Part shown: positions 54,968 to 64,000 of the stretch, piece after piece
Position numbering within the stretch: the stretch's first letter is position 1
Layout of the letters: each line of letters opens with the position of its first letter
Source of the DNA: Methylomonas paludis
GTDB taxonomy: Bacteria > Pseudomonadota > Gammaproteobacteria > Methylococcales > Methylomonadaceae
Assembly (NCBI RefSeq): GCF_018734325.1
Contig: NZ_CP073754.1
Location: 2,790,001-2,854,000 of the forward strand
DNA: 64,000 bases
Reading direction: 5' to 3'
The notes under the pieces: generated by a model
Seen by the model: the letters and a program-made list of their open reading frames with translations, nothing else
Told to the model about the DNA's origin: nothing
Database searches by the model: none
Translations under genes and position numbers: made by a program

Positions 54968-56011
54968 TTAATTAAACCAGTGCGCATGCTTGATGTGCAC
55001 CACCACCTTGTCACCTTTGTTGAGATTCAAATGCTTGAAACGCTCGGTGGGCATTTCCGCATATAGACTGGTGCCCTGTTCATGCAGTTGTGAATTGTAT
55101 AGTTCGATGCGAATAATTGAGCCGAGATGTTGCCAGTCTTTTAATGTCAATGGGGAACGGGAGTCGGCTTCAGCTTTTTCGATACCAATATTATGCGGGC
55201 GGATATGAGCGATGTTGCCCTGAGGTGCTCCGCTTAAAATCCCGGCATCGCTTAGCCAGTCGGCATCATGTTGGGATAGATTGAGAATATTGGTTTGGCC
55301 GATAAATTTTGATACGAAGGCGTTGCTGGGGTTTTCGTATATTTCGGCGGGAGCGCCTTGTTGCTCGATACGGCCATGATTTAATACCACGACTTGACTG
55401 GCTACTTCCATGGCCTCTTCCTGGTCATGGGTAACGAAAATGCTGGTAATGTGCAATTCTTGATGCAAATTGCGCAACCATTGGCGTAAATCTTTGCGAA
55501 CGCTGGCATCCAGCGCACCAAATGGTTCATCCAGCAGTAATACACTGGGTTCCACAGCCAAGGCTCGAGCCAAGGCGATTCTTTGGCGCTGACCACCGGA
55601 AAGTTGGTCGGGAAAGCGCTCAGCCAACCATTCCAGCTGTACCAATTTTAATAAGCTATGGACTTTTTCTGCGATCTCGGCTTCGCTAGGTCTGTCCCGG
55701 CGCGGTTTTACCCGCAAACCGAAGGCGACATTATCAAACACGGTCATATGGCGAAACAGGGCATAATGCTGAAATACGAAACCAATGCCGCGGCGACTGG
55801 TATGCAATTGGGTCTTGTCTTCACCATTCAGCAATATGCGACCTTGATCGGGCCTTTCCAAACCGGCAATGATGCGCAACAGCGTGGTTTTACCGCAACC
55901 AGAGGGACCGAGTAAGGCCACCAGCTCACCTTCGGGAATTTCTAGATCGACATTGTGCAGTGCGGCAAATTTGCCGAAATTTTTGCTGATATTCTCTAGT
56001 ACAATGCTCAT
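54968..56011 (-). CDS. cysA: Sulfate/thiosulfate ABC importer ATPase CysA
   Basis: 347 residues. Walker [15 protein letters not shown]-loop [22 protein letters not shown], signature [16 protein letters not shown], Walker [13 protein letters not shown] and the switch His in THDQEEAM. The NBD is followed by a C-terminal TOBE-like domain with [25 protein letters not shown] and [12 protein letters not shown] are typical of CysA. Forms the importer with CysT and CysW upstream. The periplasmic binding protein gene (sbp or cysP) is not in this window. Confidence 0.95.
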   Translation of the reverse strand: MSIVLENISKNFGKFAALHNVDLEIPEGELVALLGPSGCGKTTLLRIIAGLERPDQGRILLNGEDKTQLHTSRRGIGFVFQHYALFRHMTVFDNVAFGLRVKPRRDRPSEAEIAEKVHSLLKLVQLEWLAERFPDQLSGGQRQRIALARALAVEPSVLLLDEPFGALDASVRKDLRQWLRNLHQELHITSIFVTHDQEEAMEVASQVVVLNHGRIEQQGAPAEIYENPSNAFVSKFIGQTNILNLSQHDADWLSDAGILSGAPQGNIAHIRPHNIGIEKAEADSRSPLTLKDWQHLGSIIRIELYNSQLHEQGTSLYAEMPTERFKHLNLNKGDKVVVHIKHAHWFN

Positions 56012-56059
56012 GACTTTTTCTCTAAATAAATTTGTTTCATTTTCTGGCTGTGCCTATGG

Positions 56060-56917
56060 CTAGCGGCTTTGTTTCCATTCCAGAAAGCTTTTTAACACCA
56101 GAGTGACTATGGCCAGTCCGGCTAAAATCGAAGCGCTGGCAAAGGCTCCCACGGCATCGTAATCGTTATAGCTGACTTCTACATGCAGCGGCAGGGTGTT
56201 GGTTAAGCCACGGATATGCCCGGAAACCACGGACACCGCACCGAATTCGCCCATTGCCCGGGCGTTGCACAGCAACACACCATATAACAATGCCCATTTG
56301 ATATTGGGCAGAGTGACTTGAAAAAAGGTTTTCCAGCCACTAGCCCCTAGGGATAGGGCGGCTTCTTCTTCTTCATTGCCCATTTCCTGCATCAAAGGGA
56401 TGAGTTCACGCGCTACAAAGGGAAAAGTGATAAACAGGGTAGCCAGAATAATACCGGGTGTGGCAAAAATGACTTTGATATCGTGCGCCGCCAACCAGCT
56501 GCCGAACCAACCCTGGCTGCCAAACATCAATACAAAGATCATCCCGGAGATAACCGGGGAAACTGAAAACGGCAAGTCTATTAAGGTGGTCAACAGGCTT
56601 TTGCCGCGAAACTCAAAGCGGGCGATGGCCCAAGCCGCAGCAACACCAAATACAGTATTAAGCGGCACGGTGGCGATGGCTACGATTAGCGTTAACCTCA
56701 AAGCCGCCAGGGCATCCGGTTGGGATAAGGCGTGAAAATAAGCCTGCCAGCCTTTTGCCAAGGCCTGATACAACACCAAGCCCAAGGGCACACAAATAAA
56801 CAGGCCGATGAAACTGACGGCAATACCTATCAGTAACCATTTTACCCAAGTGGGATCGTTGAGGGCCTGACGATAGGCTTGACCATGATTTGTAATAGGA
56901 TGCGATACAACATGCAT
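56060..56917 (-). CDS. cysW: Sulfate ABC importer permease CysW
   Basis: 285 residues, six transmembrane helices. The EAA loop that contacts CysA reads [44 protein letters not shown] and [21 protein letters not shown] are CysW signatures. It lies 15 bases after cysT and 48 bases before cysA. Paired with CysT, it makes the transmembrane channel for sulfate or thiosulfate. Confidence 0.95.
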   Translation of the reverse strand: MHVVSHPITNHGQAYRQALNDPTWVKWLLIGIAVSFIGLFICVPLGLVLYQALAKGWQAYFHALSQPDALAALRLTLIVAIATVPLNTVFGVAAAWAIARFEFRGKSLLTTLIDLPFSVSPVISGMIFVLMFGSQGWFGSWLAAHDIKVIFATPGIILATLFITFPFVARELIPLMQEMGNEEEEAALSLGASGWKTFFQVTLPNIKWALLYGVLLCNARAMGEFGAVSVVSGHIRGLTNTLPLHVEVSYNDYDAVGAFASASILAGLAIVTLVLKSFLEWKQSR

Positions 56918-56932
56918 GTGCTTAATCCTTTG

Positions 56933-57760
56933 TTAAAGTTGTCCTGAACGGGTTCGCACCCAGCGTTGCAGCAGGTTGATGAACAGTAGCAGTATGAAAG
57001 ACAGTACCAGCATGGTCAGGGCAATTGCTGTGGCGCCGGCGTATTGATATTGCTCTAGCTTGGTGACAATGAGTAAGGGTACGATTTCTGAAACATAGGG
57101 TAGATTACCGGCTATGAAAATCACTGATCCATATTCTCCAACTCCACGAGCAAATGCTAATGACACTCCAGTTAACATAGCCGGAAATATATTGGGGAAT
57201 ATAATTTTGACAAACACTTGCCAGCGGGTGGCCCCTAAACTGGAAGCAGCCTCTTCCATGGAAGTGTCAAATTCCTGTAATACCGGCTCTATGGTACGAA
57301 CCACAAACGGGATACCGATAAAGATCAGCGCTACGACTATGCCGAGCGGGGTATAGGCTACTTTAATGCCGAAATTGTCTATCAGCCATTTACCGAGCAT
57401 ACCGCTAGGTTGATAGATGGTGGCTAACACCACTCCGGCAACGGCTGTTGGCAAAGCAAAAGGCAGATCGATCAGCGCATCCAAAAATCGCTTTCCGGTT
57501 AATGAGTAACGCACCATAACCCAGGCAATGATAAAGCCAAACAACCCAGCTACGAGTGCGGCAATTAGTGAAGTTACAAAACTCACCCGGAAGGCAGTCA
57601 GAACACGTTCATGAGTGATAATACTGATATAGTCACTCCAGCCGAGTTGCAAACTTTTGAAGACCAGGGTGCTTAGCGGAATCAATACCACTAAGCCCAG
57701 GTAGAACAATGTGAAGGCCAGGGTTAACCGGAATCCGGGCATGATGAAGCTTTGACTCAT
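56933..57760 (-). CDS. cysT: Sulfate ABC importer permease CysT (CysU)
   Basis: 275 residues, six transmembrane helices. EAA loop MEEAASSLGATRWQVFVKIIFPNI; DLPFALPTAVAGVVLATIY and ARGVGEYGSVIFIAGNLP are family signatures. First gene of the cysTWA-cysB operon; the promoter should lie in the AT-rich 357 bases upstream. No sbp or cysP precedes it, which differs from the enterobacterial cysPTWA order. Confidence 0.95.
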   Translation of the reverse strand: MSQSFIMPGFRLTLAFTLFYLGLVVLIPLSTLVFKSLQLGWSDYISIITHERVLTAFRVSFVTSLIAALVAGLFGFIIAWVMVRYSLTGKRFLDALIDLPFALPTAVAGVVLATIYQPSGMLGKWLIDNFGIKVAYTPLGIVVALIFIGIPFVVRTIEPVLQEFDTSMEEAASSLGATRWQVFVKIIFPNIFPAMLTGVSLAFARGVGEYGSVIFIAGNLPYVSEIVPLLIVTKLEQYQYAGATAIALTMLVLSFILLLFINLLQRWVRTRSGQL

Positions 57761-58117
57761 TTTATATGTCTATGCTGAATAAGAATTAAGCGCTATTTGC
57801 ATTACCTTGAAGCTGGCTGGGCCGGGGACGGGACGGGAACGCCATCCATAGCGGCCTTTGCTGCATAATGGCATCCTGATTGCCTGGCGACCAACATCAT
57901 AGGAGTTGGGATGAATGCAATGGTATATAACTGTTAGAGATAATAGAGAATGTTGAAAACCAGGTGAAATGATATATATTGAAATGTATATTACATTATA
58001 GGATATTAATTTATGTCTATGCTAAAAACATTGCCCGATTCAGGCAATCAGGCACCGATAAGGGATTGCCCCTAACCAAATAATACGAATGTACTACAGC
58101 ACATTTATAAGACAAAA
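57761..58117. other. Intergenic region upstream of the cysTWA operon
   Basis: No gene. A minus-strand TATAAT lies at 57995-58000 within AT-rich sequence, a possible promoter for the cys operon, without a good -35 match. The dyad seen upstream of cysK is not repeated here. Confidence 0.4.
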
Positions 58118-58597
58118 TTATAACAAGCGCTCAATTTTGCTGCAGAGTTGCAGCGGGGAAATCAACGAGCCACACCGGGCCGCTACTTCGCCATTACGCT
58201 GAACCAGGAATTTTGTGAAATTCCATTTAATGGCGCGACTGCCAAAACAACCTGGGGCGGCATTTTTTAGATATTGGTAGAGTGGATGAGTGTTAGTTCC
58301 GTTTACGGCTATTTTTTCAAACAGCGGAAAACTGACACCATAATTACTGCGGCAATACTGCCCAATTTGCTGATGAGTTCCGGGCTCCTGGCCGCCAAAT
58401 TGATTGCATGGGAAGCCCAGCACCACAAAACCCCGCACCTGATAAGCCTGATATAAGGTTTGCAATCCCTGATATTGCGGGGTGAATCCGCACTGACTGG
58501 CGGTATTGACGATCAATACCACTTGATTACGATAGCGATCAAGATTTACTGTTTCTCCGTTGATATCGTTGGCACTGTAAGCATATATGTTGGACAT
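58118..58597 (-). CDS. Glutathione peroxidase-like thiol peroxidase (BtuE family)
   Basis: 159 residues. VLIVNTASQCGFTPQYQGLQ holds the peroxidatic Cys (Cys in place of selenocysteine), GFPCNQFGGQEPG gives the Gln and resolving-Cys region, and IKWNFTKFLV the catalytic Trp-Asn. It reduces peroxides with thioredoxin or glutathione in the cytosol; no signal peptide. Single gene, divergent from the MlaC-like gene. Confidence 0.92.
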   Translation of the reverse strand: MSNIYAYSANDINGETVNLDRYRNQVVLIVNTASQCGFTPQYQGLQTLYQAYQVRGFVVLGFPCNQFGGQEPGTHQQIGQYCRSNYGVSFPLFEKIAVNGTNTHPLYQYLKNAAPGCFGSRAIKWNFTKFLVQRNGEVAARCGSLISPLQLCSKIERLL

Positions 58598-58781
58598 GAC
58601 GGGATCTCCTGGGCAATCATTAGCGGGTTAACTATGTTATCGCTAATTAATGACATGATGGGGCTGATAACTAAGAAGCCAAGTGCGGTAGCGGTCGTTA
58701 CCGGCTTGGCATGTTTCTGGATTTACCAGCATAACATTATGATTTTATATGGAAATCGTTTTTAGTAAGAGTCTGGATTGT

Positions 58782-58829
58782 GATGTATAATATGCGGGTC
58801 AGCGGCAATATAGCCGCATTTTATACATC
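58782..58829. repeat. Long inverted repeat upstream of the MlaC-like gene
   Basis: GATGTATAA-T-ATGCGG (58782-58797) and CCGCAT-T-TTATACATC (58814-58829) pair over 15 bases with a 16-nt loop. Each arm includes a TATAAT or TATAAA-like box. It may be an operator, a promoter-bearing hairpin or a small mobile remnant. The gap 58598-58902 holds nothing else. Confidence 0.65.
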
Positions 58830-58902
58830 GGTCTGCCAGTTTTCGGCTGAATAGCTGTGGAATTTTGCAATTGAGCTAAAAAATATCTTTTAGAGCACGG
58901 TA

Positions 58903-59550
58903 ATGATTAAAGGTTATATGTATTTTTTACAGATTTTGGTTTTTAGTCTAATGGTAAATTTCTGGTCTGCTGCTGCGGTAGCTGCGCCTGACTTGATTGA
59001 CCCGCAAGTGACCATTGAGGATGCATCTAATCGTCTGAAACAGCGCTTGCAGGATCCTGGGTTTGTCAAAGACTTCCAAAAAATCAACGAATTTGTTAAT
59101 CAGGTTATTTATCCACATGTAGATTTTGACCTGATTTCGTCTCTGGTATTGGGAAAAATGTGGAAAGACGCCACCCCAAATCAGAAAGACAGCTTTAAAA
59201 AGGAATTCCAGGTTCTACTGATTAGAACCTATTCGCGCGCCTTGTTCGAATTAAAAGATTGGTCAGTACGGTTTTTACCGATCAACAAGGAAGAGGATGA
59301 ACGCAAGGTGATGGTGAAAACCGAAATTCTCCAACCCGGCCTGCAACCCATTTCAATTAATTACCGCATGTTGCATATTAATGATGACTGGAAAGTTTAT
59401 GACATTATCATTGAAGGTGTAAGTCTGGTCACCAATTACCGCACTGGCTTTAAAAATGACATGGAACGTTCTGGCTCTCTGCAGGAAGTTATTAATCAAT
59501 TGGCCAAAAAAAATACTGAGGCACTGAACAATCGCGCCGACAAGACCTGA
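58903..59550 (+). CDS. MlaC/Ttg2D-family periplasmic phospholipid-binding protein
   Basis: 215 residues. N-terminal signal (MYFLQILVFSLMVNFWSAAAVAAP) and then a helix-rich domain with VIYPHVDFDLISSLVLGKMWKDATPNQKD, FKKEFQVLLIRTYSRALFE, and VYDIIIEGVSLVTNYRTGF, all typical of MlaC. The family carries phospholipids between the outer-membrane MlaA complex and the MlaFEDB importer. Here it is a lone gene; no mlaFEDB or mlaA is nearby, so it may serve a different lipid shuttle such as hopanoids. That is inference. Confidence 0.88.
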   Translation: MIKGYMYFLQILVFSLMVNFWSAAAVAAPDLIDPQVTIEDASNRLKQRLQDPGFVKDFQKINEFVNQVIYPHVDFDLISSLVLGKMWKDATPNQKDSFKKEFQVLLIRTYSRALFELKDWSVRFLPINKEEDERKVMVKTEILQPGLQPISINYRMLHINDDWKVYDIIIEGVSLVTNYRTGFKNDMERSGSLQEVINQLAKKNTEALNNRADKT

Positions 59551-59644
59551 TTAAGCCTGTTTAATGGTTCAACACTTTGATTTTGTCGTCTGTACGTTTT
59601 GCCCTGTTGTCGGATTGAGTCTTTAGACTCTTTGCGTTTTTGAT

Positions 59645-60376
59645 ATGACTTCCGGGAAAGACCAACTGTATGCGCAGCCACTAGGTCAGATAGCTGCTTT
59701 TAATTTTGATGATCCGGTGGTCAATGTATTTCCGGACATGATCCAGCGCTCGGTACCCGGCTATCAAGCCATTATTTCGGCGATAGGTTTGCTGGCCGGG
59801 CGGTTTTGTCAGGAACACAGCACTTGTTATGATCTAGGTTGCTCGTTGGGAGCCGCCAGCCTTGCTATGCAGCACCAAATCCAGGCTCAAGATTTCCGGA
59901 TAGTTGCAGTGGATAATTCACCGGCCATGATCGAGCGCTTGGCGAATAATTTGCAACTGACTCGCACGGATAACAAAATAGACTTGGTCTGCGCGGATAT
60001 TCGCGAAGTAGCAATTAGTCAGGCTTCGGTAGTGGTATTGAATTTTACGCTGCAATTTATCCCGATTGACGACCGGGCAGCATTATTGAGCCGAATTTAC
60101 CAGGGCTTATTGCCCGGCGGGATCCTGATTTTATCGGAAAAACTGGCTTTCGCTGATCCGCGCCAACAGGTGTTACAAGCAGATATGCATCATTTGTTCA
60201 AACAGGCGCAGGGTTATAGTACATTGGAAATCAGCCAGAAGCGTTCGGCATTGGAAAATGTGCTGGTACCGGAGTCTTTTGAAGTTCATCAAAATCGTTT
60301 ACTCAAAGCTGGATTCAGCAGTGCAGAAATCTGGTTTCAATATTTTAATTTTGCCTCGATGATAGCCTTGAAATGA
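59645..60376 (+). CDS. cmoA: Carboxy-S-adenosyl-L-methionine synthase
   Basis: 243 residues. Converts SAM and prephenate to carboxy-SAM for tRNA wobble uridine modification (cmo5U). Signatures: FNFDDPVVNVFPDMIQRSVPGY near the N-terminus, YDLGCSLGAASLAM for SAM binding, VVLNFTLQFIP, then LILSEKLAF. The downstream cmoB overlaps by 4 bases (ATGA). Length matches the E. coli enzyme (247). Confidence 0.96.
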   Translation: MTSGKDQLYAQPLGQIAAFNFDDPVVNVFPDMIQRSVPGYQAIISAIGLLAGRFCQEHSTCYDLGCSLGAASLAMQHQIQAQDFRIVAVDNSPAMIERLANNLQLTRTDNKIDLVCADIREVAISQASVVVLNFTLQFIPIDDRAALLSRIYQGLLPGGILILSEKLAFADPRQQVLQADMHHLFKQAQGYSTLEISQKRSALENVLVPESFEVHQNRLLKAGFSSAEIWFQYFNFASMIALK

Positions 60377-61344
60377 CTGGGTATCAGTCTTTGTATGCTG
60401 AACTAGCCAAAGTTGGCGGCGCTGAATGGCTGCAGACTTTGCCGGCACAGTTGCAAAATGCTTTTGCCTCCGACTCACACGGTGATTTGCCGGGCTGGCA
60501 GGCGGCGATTGACCAACTCCCAGAACTACCGACTATCACTACCGATCTGCTTAATGAAGTGCGCATTGGCACCACCAATGACTTGACTCCTGAGCAGGCC
60601 CGGGCATTGCTGACCAATTTAACCAAGCTGCACCCCTGGCGCAAAGGCCCGTTCAATGTATATGGTATCAACATTGACAGCGAATGGCGCTCCGACTGGA
60701 AGTGGGAGCGCTGCAAAGACCATATCAGTCCTTTGCAAAATCGGCTGGTTCTGGATGTAGGCTGCGGCAACGGCTATCATTGCTGGCGTATGCTGGGGGC
60801 CGGCGCTAAACTGGTAATCGGCATAGACCCGACTCTGCTGAGTGTCATGCAATTTCAGGCTATTAAAAAACTCTATGGTGCAGCGGCTATCCATGTGCTA
60901 CCTCTGGCTGTTGAAGATATGCCAGCCAATTTGAAATTATTTGATACGGTGTTTTCAATGGGCGTGTTGTATCACCGCCGCTCCCCTATCGATCATTTAC
61001 TGGAATTGAAAGCCTGCTTGCGGCCTGGCGGCGAACTGATTCTGGAAACCCTGGTTATCCTGGGCGGTAGTGATAGCGTGTTGGTACCGGCACAACGTTA
61101 CGCGCAAATGCGGAATGTCTGGTTTTTACCGAGTTGTGAAGCCTTAATGGGCTGGATGCGGCGTTGCGGCTACCGTAATATCAGGCTTCTTGACATCAGC
61201 AAAACTACTAGCGCTGAACAGCGCAGCACCACCTGGATGCGTTTTCACTCTTTGGCTGATTTTCTGGATGCCGATAATCCAGACCTGACCTGCGAAGGCT
61301 TGCCGGCCCCGGTTAGAGCAATGTTGGTCGCCAATATAGATTAG
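60373..61344 (+). CDS. cmoB: tRNA U34 carboxymethyltransferase
   Basis: 323 residues, identical in length to E. coli CmoB. RKGPFNVYGINIDSEWRSDWKWER is the characteristic N-terminal block, VLDVGCGNGYHCWRMLGAGA binds carboxy-SAM, and FSMGVLYHRRSPIDHL, then LETLVI follow. It transfers the carboxymethyl group to 5-hydroxyuridine in tRNA. Coupled to cmoA. Confidence 0.97.
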   Translation: MTGYQSLYAELAKVGGAEWLQTLPAQLQNAFASDSHGDLPGWQAAIDQLPELPTITTDLLNEVRIGTTNDLTPEQARALLTNLTKLHPWRKGPFNVYGINIDSEWRSDWKWERCKDHISPLQNRLVLDVGCGNGYHCWRMLGAGAKLVIGIDPTLLSVMQFQAIKKLYGAAAIHVLPLAVEDMPANLKLFDTVFSMGVLYHRRSPIDHLLELKACLRPGGELILETLVILGGSDSVLVPAQRYAQMRNVWFLPSCEALMGWMRRCGYRNIRLLDISKTTSAEQRSTTWMRFHSLADFLDADNPDLTCEGLPAPVRAMLVANID

Positions 61345-61670
61345 CATTCACTACTAATATAATACCTGGCATAGCTTTTTATTTACCTCATCATTAGATG
61401 ACTGTCCGCCTGCGCTGAACCGACTTGACGGACTATATTGAATCAACACTTGACATTAGCTACATATTTAAGTTAATTATTGCAGATATACTTAGCTTAT
61501 CTGTTGCAGGAAGCATCCTAAGCCGTTTTTGCCGGGAATGCGATAACGGGGGCATTGACATGCATCCCATTTCTATCTTACAGTTACAGATGCATCACAA
61601 GTATGTGGCAAGCGTAGCTATTTGCAAAAATCGGCTATTACTAAAATTAAAAACTTTCGGAGCACTTCAC
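61345..61670. other. Promoter region of the RuMP genes
   Basis: The reading frame of hps stays open upstream to 61425, but that part lacks family similarity and a ribosome-binding site, so it is treated as leader. A candidate promoter TTGACA (61450-61455), 17-bp spacer, TTAATT (61473-61478) lies about 195 bases before the hps start. Confidence 0.5.
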
Positions 61671-62315
61671 ATGGCAAGACCATTAATTCAAATTGCATTG
61701 GATTCCTTAGATTTCAACCAAACAGTTGGCCTGGCTGATCAAGTAGCGCCATACGTCGATATTTTTGAAATCGGTACCCCTTGCATCAAATATAACGGCG
61801 TTAACCTGGTCAAAGAATTAAAACAACGTTTCCCAGACAAACTGTTGCTGGTTGACCTGAAAACTATGGACGCAGGTGAATACGAAGCCGGTGCATTCTA
61901 TGCAGCTGGCGCAGACATCGTGACCGTACTGGGCGTATCCGGCCTGGCCACCATTGGCGGCGTTATCAAAGCAGCTAAAAAACACGGTGCGGAAGTACAG
62001 GTTGACTTGATCAATGTTGACGACAAAGCTTTTGTTGCCAAAGAATCTGTGAAACTGGGCGCACAAATCGTCGGTATTCACACCGGTCTGGATGCGCAAG
62101 CAGCCGGCCAAACCCCATTTGCGGACTTGCAAGACATCGCGGCTCTGGGCCTGAACGTCAGAATTTCCGTTGCCGGCGGTATCAAACAATCTACTGTACA
62201 ACAAGTAGTTGCTTCTGGTGCCACCATCATCGTAGTTGGTGCGGCTATCTACGGCGCACCATCACCAGCTGAAGCTGCGCGTGAAATCCGTGAATTGGTT
62301 GATGCGGCGGTATAA
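61671..62315 (+). CDS. hps: 3-hexulose-6-phosphate synthase
   Basis: 214 residues, starting MARPLIQIALDSLDFNQTV; GGAG lies 8 bases before the ATG, which fixes the start. It joins formaldehyde to ribulose 5-phosphate, the entry of the RuMP cycle. Orotidine-decarboxylase-type barrel: IALDSLDF (first Asp), VDLKTMDAGEYEA (catalytic Asp-x-Lys-x-x-Asp), GIHTGLDAQ and SVAGGIKQ for the phosphate site. Codon use is strongly biased compared with its neighbours, as expected for a highly expressed gene. Followed 3 bases later by phi. Confidence 0.98.
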   Translation: MARPLIQIALDSLDFNQTVGLADQVAPYVDIFEIGTPCIKYNGVNLVKELKQRFPDKLLLVDLKTMDAGEYEAGAFYAAGADIVTVLGVSGLATIGGVIKAAKKHGAEVQVDLINVDDKAFVAKESVKLGAQIVGIHTGLDAQAAGQTPFADLQDIAALGLNVRISVAGGIKQSTVQQVVASGATIIVVGAAIYGAPSPAEAAREIRELVDAAV

Positions 62316-62318
62316 ATC

Positions 62319-62852
62319 ATGCATCAAGAACTCATTATTAACAAAATTTCCAGCATACTTGAAGCTACCAGCGACTCTTACGATAAGCTGTTAACTGATT
62401 ATCTGGATGGCGCAAAACGGATTTTTATATCCGGTGCTGGTCGCTCAGGCCTGATAGGCCGGTTTTTTGCCATGCGCCTGATGCACAGTGGTTATGATGT
62501 CAGCGTAGTCGGCGAAATCGTCACCCCCAGCATCAAAGAGGGTGACTTATTGGTCATTATTTCTGGTTCCGGTGAAACCGAGCAATTAATTGCTTTTACC
62601 AAAAAAGCCAAATCAATCGGTGCCAGAATTTTGCTGATTTCAGCCAAAGCCGACTCAACGATTGGCGACTTGGCTGATCTGACTTTGCAGATCGGCCAAG
62701 ACGAGCTGTACGGTAAAGTCAAAGGTATGCCTATGGGTACTGTTTTCGAACTGTCTACCCTGTTTTTCCTGGAAGCCACCGTATCGCATTTGATACACGA
62801 TAAAGGTATTCCTGAAGAAGAAATGAGATCCAGACACGCCAATCTGGAATAA
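62319..62852 (+). CDS. phi: 6-phospho-3-hexuloisomerase
   Basis: 177 residues, SIS-domain isomerase converting hexulose 6-phosphate to fructose 6-phosphate. Signatures: KRIFISGAGRSGLIGRFFAMRLMH, VVGEIVTPSIKEGDLLVIISGSGETEQL, and KGMPMGTVFELSTLFFLEA with the catalytic Glu. It directly follows hps and is surely cotranscribed. This hps-phi pair is the strongest methylotroph marker in the window. Confidence 0.97.
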   Translation: MHQELIINKISSILEATSDSYDKLLTDYLDGAKRIFISGAGRSGLIGRFFAMRLMHSGYDVSVVGEIVTPSIKEGDLLVIISGSGETEQLIAFTKKAKSIGARILLISAKADSTIGDLADLTLQIGQDELYGKVKGMPMGTVFELSTLFFLEATVSHLIHDKGIPEEEMRSRHANLE

Positions 62853-62867
62853 TCTCACTGTAACTAG

Positions 62868-62900
62868 AGGCCTGCACCTAATCCAAGGATACGCAGGCCT
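62868..62900 (+). terminator. Hairpin between phi and tkt
   Basis: Perfect 8-bp stem AGGCCTGC / GCAGGCCT with a 17-nt loop, followed by TCTAAATATTT, a weak U-tract. Partial termination or mRNA stabilisation is possible between the abundant hps-phi message and tkt. Confidence 0.55.
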
Positions 62901-63055
62901 TCTAAATATTTGCTGTCGTAGTGATGACGCAGGCCACAACCCTAACAATAGCCTATTGGTTTTGTCGTCGCCGGGAGTTAACAAAGCCTCAGCCAGAGTG
63001 ATGGCTTGAAAAGTCAAGCATCGCCTTTAAAATAACAAATAAAAGGAGACCAACA

Positions 63056-64000
63056 ATGCCTTCGCGTCGAGATTTAGCGAACGCCATACGCGCACTCAGT
63101 ATGGATGCCGTGCAAAAAGCCAACTCAGGCCACCCCGGAGCGCCGATGGGGATGGCTGATATTGCCGAAGTGCTGTGGAACGATTTTTTGCACCACAACC
63201 CGGCTAATCCGAAATGGCCAGACCGTGACCGTTTCATATTATCCAACGGCCACGGCTCTATGCTGCTGTACTCGTTACTGCACCTGAGCGGCTACGACCT
63301 GCCGATAGAAGAACTGAAAAACTTCCGCCAACTGCACTCTCGCACCGCCGGTCACCCTGAATACGGCTATGCACCGGGCGTCGAAACCACCACTGGCCCT
63401 TTAGGCCAAGGCATCACCAATGCCGTCGGTTTTGCGCTGGCAGAACGCACCCTGGGCGGCCAGTTTAACAAACCCGGCCATGAGATCGTCGATCATTACA
63501 CCTACGTGTTTTTAGGCGACGGTTGCTTAATGGAAGGCATTTCTCACGAAGCCGCCTCTTTGGCAGGCTCACTGGGCCTGGGTAAACTGATTGCCATCTA
63601 CGACGACAACAACATTTCCATTGACGGTGAAGTCCGTGGTCACGGCAACGTCAGCGGCTGGTTCCTGGACAACACCCCAAAACGCTTTGAAGCCTATGGC
63701 TGGCACGTCATCCCTAAAGTGGATGGCCACGATGCCGCCGCGATTCAAGCGGCCATTGCCGAAGCGCGTCAAGTCACCGACAGACCGAGCATTATCTGCG
63801 CCCAAACCATTATCGGCTGGGGTTCACCCAACAAAGAAGGCAAAGAAGACTGCCACGGTGCGGCCCTGGGCGAAGCCGAAGTCGCGGCTACCCGTGAACG
63901 TATCGGCTGGCCTTACCCTGCTTTCGAAATACCGGCTGACATCAAATCCGGCTGGGATGCCAACAATAAAGGCGCCCGTCTGGAAAGCGAATGGAACGAA
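63056..64000 (+). CDS. tkt: Transketolase, N-terminal part (3' truncated by window)
   Basis: 315 codons are visible to the window end; the whole enzyme is about 665 residues. AAGGAG lies 8 bases before the ATG. TPP-dependent enzyme that regenerates pentose phosphates in the RuMP cycle. Signatures: [39 protein letters not shown] (family start), [49 protein letters not shown] (TPP-binding motif) and GWGSPNKEG. It lies 203 bases after phi, so the three genes form a RuMP cluster. Confidence 0.97.
   Translation, partial: MPSRRDLANAIRALSMDAVQKANSGHPGAPMGMADIAEVLWNDFLHHNPANPKWPDRDRFILSNGHGSMLLYSLLHLSGYDLPIEELKNFRQLHSRTAGHPEYGYAPGVETTTGPLGQGITNAVGFALAERTLGGQFNKPGHEIVDHYTYVFLGDGCLMEGISHEAASLAGSLGLGKLIAIYDDNNISIDGEVRGHGNVSGWFLDNTPKRFEAYGWHVIPKVDGHDAAAIQAAIAEARQVTDRPSIICAQTIIGWGSPNKEGKEDCHGAALGEAEVAATRERIGWPYPAFEIPADIKSGWDANNKGARLESEWNE

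Noticed and set aside
61425-61670. N-terminal extension of the hps reading frame by 82 codons
   Set aside because: No family similarity; the start MARPLIQ has its own GGAG site.

Overview
The window looks like chromosome of a gammaproteobacterial methanotroph or close methylotroph (order Methylococcales is the best guess). The main reason is the tandem 3-hexulose-6-phosphate synthase / 6-phospho-3-hexuloisomerase / transketolase genes at the right end, the core of the ribulose monophosphate route of formaldehyde assimilation. Gammaproteobacterial housekeeping genes (uvrD, htpG, surE-pcm, rplU-rpmA-obgE-proB, cmoAB, cysTWA) and several exosortase-type PEP-CTERM surface proteins agree with this. 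No methane monooxygenase gene lies in the window, so the methanotroph label is inference.

Layout, left to right. 0-5.4 kb: end of uvrD, htpG, a small outer-membrane barrel, ppa, and a Tat-exported superoxide-reductase-like protein. 5.4-13.3 kb: a long AT-rich gap, a structured leader, a PEP-CTERM protein and an RTX-repeat protein, a MITE-like palindrome, then an MsbA-type ABC exporter gene split by a complete IS66-family element with a perfect 8-bp target duplication. 13.3-18.2 kb: assorted single genes (MCFS-type membrane protein, surE-pcm, Smr nuclease, cytochrome c, cupin). 18.2-23 kb: a four-gene minus-strand operon (GtrA-ArnT fusion, YdjC/NaxD deacetylase, GtrB-type glycosyltransferase, PIG-L deacetylase) that resembles aminosugar modification of lipid A. 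23-30.6 kb: a TonB-dependent receptor and a one-gene NRPS with an aberrant formyltransferase domain. 30.7-39 kb: a minus-strand block of three PEP-CTERM proteins whose predicted mature N-terminus is histidine, a DUF4266-type lipoprotein, a DUF3570-type barrel with a His-rich loop, and a membrane-anchored spermidine-synthase-like protein. 39-44.5 kb: rplU-rpmA, obgE-proB, then a candidate sigma-54-driven small RNA with upstream direct repeats, next to a gene for a sigma-54 activator.

45-58 kb is a sulfur region. It holds a family 2A encapsulin shell gene (srpI-like), its cysteine desulfurase cargo with an N-terminal targeting extension, serine acetyltransferase and cysteine synthase in one operon with a strong terminator; a split YeeE/YedE sulfur permease; a CysB-like regulator; and the CysTWA importer. 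Together they would import sulfur, make cysteine and deliver it to an encapsulated desulfurase. Alanine dehydrogenase nearby could use the alanine by-product. 58-64 kb: glutathione peroxidase, MlaC-like protein, cmoAB, and hps-phi-tkt (cut by the window end).

Coordinates of starts were adjusted where a Shine-Dalgarno sequence or family alignment favours an internal start. All functional calls come from reading the sequence; no database search was run.
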